DNA of 9,122 bases. It comes from Gemmatimonadota bacterium. Lineage in GTDB: Bacteria; Latescibacterota; UBA2968. Under the pieces are notes generated by a model. The model ran no database searches. It was not told where the DNA came from and saw nothing but the letters and a program-made list of their open reading frames with translations. This document shows, one piece after another, positions 5,789 to 9,122 of this stretch (its first letter is position 1; every line of letters starts with the position of its first letter). Location of the stretch: the NCBI GenBank assembly GCA_002714465.1, contig PAXL01000011.1:58432-67553 (forward strand), read 5' to 3'. A program made the translations under genes and the position numbers.

Positions 5789-6166
5789 CCGGTTCCTGCC
5801 GAACGGCCACCAGGAGCGCTTCGTCGCCCGCGCTTCACCAGTCGGTCTCTCGCCCTGCCAACTACTGTGCGGAACTGCCGAAAGCCGTCTCAAAACCGCC
5901 TCCAGTGCTCCCTTCAGAATGACCGACGCCTTCTCCTTGTCACTGTCGACTAGATGGAGGCCGAGTGCAACGGTCTGGCGTACGTCGGAAGGAAAGACGT
6001 GGTTTATAATCGCATCATCGTCAGTGAGTGCGCGCCCTCCGGTCCGGATCCGATAAGCCTCTTTGGCCGCGCGCTCAAAGGCGGAATGGTCCTTGTTCTC
6101 GATCGTATCCCGAATTCCTTTCTGCAGAGCCTCGGTGATGCGATCCGTCATTTCATCTTTCGACAA
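5771..6166 (-). CDS. Unrecognised 131-aa cytoplasmic protein
   Basis: I cannot assign this protein to a family. It is hydrophilic and mostly helical in appearance: residues 1-45 are charged and amphipathic, 50-95 contain a more hydrophobic helical stretch (VRQTVALGLHLVDSD, ASVILKGALEAVLRRL), and the C-terminus is basic and aromatic (KRSWWPFGRNRK). That tail could touch membrane or nucleic acid. No signal peptide, membrane span or Cys. The start is TTG at 6166, supported by a strong GAGGAG (minus strand, 6177-6172) 5 nt upstream that overlaps the TGA of the preceding gene; the ATG five codons downstream lacks such a site. It lies 9 nt after the M29/NicX-like gene, so the two form an operon. 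Its 3' end runs into the shared terminator. Confidence 0.72.
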   Translation of the reverse strand: MSKDEMTDRITEALQKGIRDTIENKDHSAFERAAKEAYRIRTGGRALTDDDAIINHVFPSDVRQTVALGLHLVDSDKEKASVILKGALEAVLRRLSAVPHSSWQGERPTGEARATKRSWWPFGRNRKEEPS

Positions 6167-6171
6167 ACCGT

Positions 6172-6177
6172 CTCCTC
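6172..6177 (-). promoter_or_regulatory. Strong ribosome binding site fixing a TTG start
   Basis: GAGGAG on the minus strand overlaps the TGA of the upstream gene (TGAGGAG) and sits 5 nt before TTG 6166. It decides the TTG start of the 131-aa gene over the internal ATG at 6151. Confidence 0.65.
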
Positions 6178-7231
6178 AGAAAACGACGTAGTCACCTGAA
6201 GCAATCACCTCCGTCTGTCTCCCCTGACCACTCAGCACCACCGATGTCACTTGGATCGGGCTTTCACGTGCATAGACAATGTCCTGATGCACGATCGTTT
6301 TGGGGCTCAGGAACGCGTCAGGACCGATTTCTCCACCCAAATGCTCGCTCCTTCCAAATGCCCAGTGAAAGCCCGCTTTTTCATCTTCGAGAACGTTGTC
6401 CCACACTACTGCGAGCGGATTACATCCAAAAGCGAACTCGGCGATGTTTCCGCGGGCAGGATCCTCCCCAAAGTAGGATCTGGTCCGGCCTGCGGCAGGG
6501 CCACCCCTCACGTCGACAATCCTGTTCTCTTCCACAACATACACAACATCTTCATCCCCCTCACGCACCGGAATCTCGCCTTGTGTGAGGCTTCCATTCC
6601 CTTCAAATGGGACCTGGAAGCTTTCTCCGCTTGGCAGGTTGATCACGGAGCCACCGGCCCTGCCCCGAGGCAGCTGTCCGTCATCCATCAAAGCAGCATT
6701 CTCTCGCAGATCGACATACCACTTATGGCCAGTCGAGAAATGCACCTCAGCCGAGTCCGCACCATCCAGCACTCCCTTCAAAATCAGGCATCGACGAGCG
6801 ACCTCCACATAGTCGGCAGCGAGCGCGGTCTCTTCCATCCGACGCGCGACCTGCGGCAACGTCGCACACCGGAAGTCATCGTGTTCTTTCGCCCAGGCGA
6901 CCATCGAAGCGGTCGGCGAAAATTCGGTCAGCGCGAGCCCGATCGTCGCCCCCTCAAGGACTTCCCGAAGCAGGGATGGAGAACCCTTGTCCAGAGGAAG
7001 GTCGCCATTGTGCGCACCGACAGCGGGGAAGGTCACCAACGGCGCGACCTCGATGTCCAGACCGGTCGCGTGCGCGTTCAGAGTCTCGCGCCACTCTTCG
7101 GCCATCACTCGTCTGTCCGCCCAAAGTGGATTGTCCGGAATCGTACTGTGTGGCTCATCCCGTATGATCACCACCCGCTCCCCGGATTCTGGGTGGAACA
7201 CGTCTTTGAATAGTTTCACCAGATCGAACAC
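6176..7231 (-). CDS. M29 aminopeptidase / NicX-like metal-dependent enzyme
   Basis: A 351-aa soluble metalloenzyme of the clan that contains M29 aminopeptidases (AmpS/AmpT) and 2,5-dihydroxypyridine 5,6-dioxygenase NicX. Likely metal ligands are all present in order: Glu203 in NLPSGESF, Glu265 in NIAEFAFGCNP, His289 in GFHWAFGR followed by SEHLGG, and His315 with Asp317 in IVHQDIVY. The frame stays open to an ATG at 7399, but that would overlap the divergent gene and add 56 residues of poor composition. I chose GTG 7231, preceded by GAGGG (minus strand, 7240-7236), which gives the length usual for NicX-like members. M29 enzymes remove N-terminal residues; NicX opens an aromatic ring. The sequence does not decide between them. 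It is the first gene of an operon with the unknown 131-aa protein. Confidence 0.8.
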   Translation of the reverse strand: MFDLVKLFKDVFHPESGERVVIIRDEPHSTIPDNPLWADRRVMAEEWRETLNAHATGLDIEVAPLVTFPAVGAHNGDLPLDKGSPSLLREVLEGATIGLALTEFSPTASMVAWAKEHDDFRCATLPQVARRMEETALAADYVEVARRCLILKGVLDGADSAEVHFSTGHKWYVDLRENAALMDDGQLPRGRAGGSVINLPSGESFQVPFEGNGSLTQGEIPVREGDEDVVYVVEENRIVDVRGGPAAGRTRSYFGEDPARGNIAEFAFGCNPLAVVWDNVLEDEKAGFHWAFGRSEHLGGEIGPDAFLSPKTIVHQDIVYARESPIQVTSVVLSGQGRQTEVIASGDYVVF

Positions 7232-7368
7232 AAGACCCTCGCATAGACCCTTAGTTTGCTGCCGCGAGAAACGTATCGAGATCCGTAAAAAGACGCAACA
7301 GACAAGGGATGAATTCTGTTTGTCGCTTTCAAGGGCAACCCTAAATTGTCCGAAACGGAGGCGATAGC
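7232..7368. other. Divergent intergenic region
   Basis: This 137-bp gap holds both upstream regions. On the plus strand TTGTCG (7320-7325), 16 nt, TAAATT (7342-7347) is a weak promoter candidate, and GGAGG (7357-7361) 7 nt before GTG 7369 is a good ribosome site. No clear minus-strand promoter is seen. Confidence 0.4.
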
Positions 7369-7572
7369 GTGTTGCGGATTGTCGAGGATTCACAGGCATT
7401 CTCGGTGGAAGCAGAGTATGACGGCGACTTCTGGTTCGTGAAGGTGTACGTGCACGAGAATGGCAATGTCCGTCACCGCTTCACCTACAAAATTAACCAT
7501 CCCAAAGACGAAGAGTCGGCCTGCCAACGAGGCTGGGAGTTGTTCAAGCACAGACACCTGAGACAGAGCTGA
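7369..7572 (+). CDS. Small unrecognised 67-aa protein
   Basis: A hydrophilic protein with no signal peptide or membrane span and no family I recognise. Residues 10-40 alternate in a beta-strand-like manner (FSVEAEYDGDFWFVKVYV, VRHRFTYKI), followed by a charged helical segment (KDEESACQRGWELFKHRHL), a plausible small alpha/beta domain. The GTG start at 7369 is supported by GGAGG at 7357-7361. It is divergent from the M29/NicX-like gene and lies 9 nt upstream of the receiver-domain fragment, with which it may have been co-transcribed. The strong ribosome site and protein-like composition support it as a real gene; function unknown. Confidence 0.6.
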   Translation: MLRIVEDSQAFSVEAEYDGDFWFVKVYVHENGNVRHRFTYKINHPKDEESACQRGWELFKHRHLRQS

Positions 7573-7581
7573 AGTAACATT

Positions 7582-7749
7582 GTGGCACGTATACTGATCG
7601 TCGATGAGGAGCGTGGAGTCCGACTCGTAACGCGGAAAACCCTGGAAAGATCAGGACACGATACTGTCGAGGCGGTATCGAGAGACTCGCCTGACACGCG
7701 AGTTCTACTTAGCTACATGCGGCATCGACATTTCTACCCACGCCCTTGA
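7582..7749 (+). pseudogene. Truncated response-regulator receiver (CheY-like) fragment
   Basis: The frame from GTG 7582 encodes 55 aa. The first 31 are a convincing receiver-domain start: ARILIVDEERGVRLVTRKTL followed by ERSGHDTVEAV, covering beta1, alpha1 and beta2. One acidic-pocket Asp of the usual DD pair is Glu. After about residue 33 the similarity stops, and the phosphoacceptor Asp, the conserved Thr/Ser and the Lys are missing; a normal receiver has about 120 aa. Downstream to 7870, protein-like pieces continue in shifted frames (HALDKVLLGEDPEPL from 7739; LDGELKPKEDPEALADDK from 7813 to a TAG at 7867), consistent with a decayed gene. It lacks a good ribosome site. It could still be a small expressed peptide, but it cannot work as a phosphorelay receiver. 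Confidence 0.6.
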
Positions 7750-7958
7750 CAAGGTTCTTTTGGGCGAAGATCCCGAACCCCTAACAAACTTTAACATCAG
7801 CTGCTCCAATAACTCGATGGAGAGCTCAAGCCCAAAGAAGACCCCGAAGCACTCGCGGACGATAAGTAGACTGTCCTTATGAGTGAAGCGCTAGGCACTC
7901 AGCTTCCTAAACCCTACTCGTGTCTCTTTGACCGAGCCAATCAACGAAAGCTATCCGT
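7750..7958. other. Gap with decayed coding pieces
   Basis: No intact gene. It contains the shifted-frame pieces noted for the receiver fragment, and two similar 12-mers, GAAGATCCCGAA (7766-7777) and GAAGACCCCGAA (7837-7848). TGAGTG (7880-7885) and CACTCA (7896-7901) could form a small hairpin. No convincing promoter for the UxuA-like gene is visible. Confidence 0.4.
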
Positions 7959-8906
7959 ATGCATATATCCGTTTGGAACGACGCTGACCTCAGCAATTGC
8001 TACCTGAAGCAGGTCACGCAGCTTGGAGCTGAGTTTGTCGATTTTGGATCTGGTGCGTGGTTTCCCGGTGTGGCCGAGCAGGGCTACCCAGATCTCGATG
8101 CCGTGATCAAGGCTCGAAAGAAGATTCGGTCCTACGGTCTCGACATCAACCGTGTCACGCTTCCTGATGTGAGCAGCGAGTACATGGCTGGAACAGGGAA
8201 CGAGCAGGACTTGGAGAACACGTGCAATGCGCTGAGGGTGTTCGCCGAGGCCGGATGTCCGCTCGCTCGCCAGAGATTCGTTGGCGACACGTTCCCGCAG
8301 ATGATGGCCCGCGCCCGATCGAAGCATCGCGGCGACTACGAGTCCCGATCGGAAACGCTGGCTCGTCCCGCACCCGAGTACCCTAGCCTCGAGGAGATCG
8401 ACGCGTGGTGGGGCAGATTCCGGACCATCTTCGACGCCCTTGTGCCGATCGCAGAGGACACCGAAATCAAGCTGAGCGTTCATCCCTCCGACACACCGAA
8501 CCAGGACACTCCGTTCGGCGGCATCGGTTTCCACCGCATAATCGACGCCTACCCGAGCCGAAACGTCGGCTACCTTTATTGCTGCGGGACACGCGCAGAA
8601 TCCGGAGGCACTCCGATCGTTCTCGACGAGATCAACAATTACGGCCGAAAAGGCAAGATCTTCATGGTCCACTTCCGGAACGTCCGCGGAAGCCTCGCCA
8701 CGGCCGGCGGCTTTGAGGAGACACTCCTCGACGACGGTGACATGAATATGTTTAAGGTCCTGAGGGAACTCCGAAACGTCGGCTTCTCAGGCTGTGTCAA
8801 TCCTGATCATCACCCGAAGTTGGAAGGGGATAAAGGTGGGATCACGGCGCTTGGATATTCGATCGGATACATCAAGGCTCTATTTGCTGCCCTATCGGTA
8901 GTTTAG
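7959..8906 (+). CDS. Mannonate dehydratase (UxuA)-like TIM-barrel protein
   Basis: A 315-aa soluble protein resembling UxuA, which dehydrates D-mannonate to 2-keto-3-deoxygluconate in hexuronate breakdown using Mn(II) or similar. The metal-binding set of the family appears in order: His175 in LSVHPSD, Cys208 or Cys209 in YCCGTR, His238 in FMVHFRNVRG, and Asp283 in NPDHHP. The VHFRNVRG stretch, and DDGDMNM with GFSGCVNPDHHP later, are hallmarks. It is shorter than E. coli UxuA (394 aa) and close to the compact members of the family. It starts at ATG 7959 with a weak GAAAG 9 nt upstream. No other hexuronate gene is near, so the exact sugar acid is uncertain and a related sugar-acid dehydratase or isomerase is possible. 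Confidence 0.85.
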   Translation: MHISVWNDADLSNCYLKQVTQLGAEFVDFGSGAWFPGVAEQGYPDLDAVIKARKKIRSYGLDINRVTLPDVSSEYMAGTGNEQDLENTCNALRVFAEAGCPLARQRFVGDTFPQMMARARSKHRGDYESRSETLARPAPEYPSLEEIDAWWGRFRTIFDALVPIAEDTEIKLSVHPSDTPNQDTPFGGIGFHRIIDAYPSRNVGYLYCCGTRAESGGTPIVLDEINNYGRKGKIFMVHFRNVRGSLATAGGFEETLLDDGDMNMFKVLRELRNVGFSGCVNPDHHPKLEGDKGGITALGYSIGYIKALFAALSVV

Positions 8907-8957
8907 AGGCAGAGCGGGAGAAAAATTTCCTCCACTCGCTCAGGTTTCCTGCCTCTA
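8904..8957 (+). terminator. Long hairpin at the end of the UxuA-like gene
   Basis: TAGAGGCAG (8904-8912), which starts with the stop codon, pairs with CTGCCTCTA (8949-8957). Inside, GAGCG pairs with CGCTC and GGAG with CTCC, with bulges. Only a weak T-rich tail follows, so this may be a terminator or a 3' stabilising structure. It separates the gene from the tRNA promoter. Confidence 0.5.
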
Positions 8958-8959
8958 TC

Positions 8960-9019
8960 TTGACACAAAAATGACGAATCGGTAAATTCTTGACGGGTTA
9001 GGTTAAATAAGTTTTCTAT
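8960..9019 (+). promoter_or_regulatory. Tandem promoter candidates for tRNA-Leu
   Basis: P1 is TTGACA (8960-8965), 17 nt, TAAATT (8983-8988). P2 is TTGACG (8990-8995), 18 nt, TTCTAT (9014-9019), which would start transcription about 8 nt before the mature tRNA. P1 has the better hexamers; P2 is the weaker guess. Confidence 0.45.
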
Positions 9020-9033
9020 GGATCCTAAGCAGT

Positions 9034-9120
9034 GCCGAAGTGGTGGAACTGGTAGACGCGCTGCGTTCAGGGCGCAGTGTCCTTAGGGACGTGGGGGTTC
9101 GAATCCCCCCTTCGGCACCA
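9034..9120 (+). tRNA. tRNA-Leu (anticodon CAG)
   Basis: A complete 87-nt class II tRNA. The acceptor stem GCCGAAG (9034-9040) pairs with CTTCGGC (9110-9116), followed by A and an encoded CCA. The anticodon stem CTGCG/CGCAG encloses the loop TTCAGGG with anticodon CAG at 9068-9070, reading CUG. A long variable arm (TGTCCTTAGGGACGT) and the T-arm GGGGG-TTCGAAT-CCCCC are typical of leucine tRNAs. Confidence 0.97.
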
Positions 9121-9122
9121 AG

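Noticed and set aside
6251..7213. A 320-aa open frame on the plus strand opposite the M29/NicX-like gene
   Set aside because: It is the antisense shadow of a gene with conserved metal-ligand motifs; its composition is Arg/His/Ser-rich and it has no domain or ribosome site.
7232..7399. N-terminal extension of the M29/NicX-like protein to ATG 7399
   Set aside because: The added 56 residues are Arg-rich and non-homologous in look, overlap the start of the divergent 67-aa gene, and a GTG with a good ribosome site at 7231 gives the usual length.
7746..7774. TTGACA at 7746-7751 as a promoter for the UxuA-like gene
   Set aside because: No -10-like hexamer at 16-19 nt; the best candidates are GC-rich, and the site is over 200 nt from the start codon.
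7941..8672. A 243-aa minus-strand frame opposite the UxuA-like gene
   Set aside because: Antisense shadow; the plus frame carries the full set of family motifs.
9034..9122. Possible prophage or island attachment site at the tRNA-Leu 3' end
   Set aside because: The window ends 2 nt after the CCA and no integrase or direct repeat of the tRNA 3' end is visible inside it, so it cannot be supported.

Overview
The window is bacterial chromosomal DNA of moderately high GC, about 9.1 kb. It carries ten credible protein genes, one decayed gene fragment and one tRNA. Two lipoprotein signal sequences, a c-type diheme protein and several TTG/GTG starts suggest a Gram-negative-type heterotroph. The mix (SO2930/HNE_0200-type cytochrome, PhyH dioxygenase, M29/NicX-like enzyme, UxuA-like protein) fits an uncultured environmental lineage such as Gemmatimonadota or Latescibacterota. 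That assignment is a low-confidence guess from memory; no gene here is diagnostic.

Layout. 11-2277 (minus): a parallel beta-helix lipoprotein gene followed by a diheme cytochrome lipoprotein gene, coupled through TAATG. 2379-3923 (plus): a promoter, a palindromic CsoR-type operator, a CsoR/RcnR-family metal sensor and a major facilitator transporter joined by a 4-nt overlap. This is a self-contained metal-responsive efflux-type operon. 3924-4225: no gene, but a degenerate 9-bp periodic repeat. 4226-5321 (plus): a small conserved-looking gene whose 5' end appears frameshifted, coupled through TGATG to a phytanoyl-CoA-dioxygenase-like Fe(II)/2-oxoglutarate enzyme. 5391-5788: a small membrane-anchored coiled-coil protein ending in a strong hairpin that probably also terminates the opposing operon. 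5771-7231 (minus): an M29 aminopeptidase/NicX-like metalloenzyme followed by an unrecognised 131-aa protein. 7369-7749 (plus): a small unknown protein and a truncated response-regulator receiver. 7959-8906 (plus): a mannonate-dehydratase-like TIM-barrel protein. 9034-9120: tRNA-Leu(CAG).

How the parts work together. The clearest regulatory unit is the CsoR-like gene with its operator and transporter: the sensor probably represses its own promoter until metal binds. The beta-helix and cytochrome pair is a recurring two-gene unit of unknown function, predicted to act outside the inner membrane. The other catabolic-looking enzymes (PhyH, M29/NicX-like, UxuA-like) form no pathway I can reconstruct. 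No CRISPR array, phage, transposase or known defence system is visible. The best leads for something undescribed are the beta-helix/cytochrome pair, the sensor-controlled MFS transporter and the small protein coupled to the dioxygenase.
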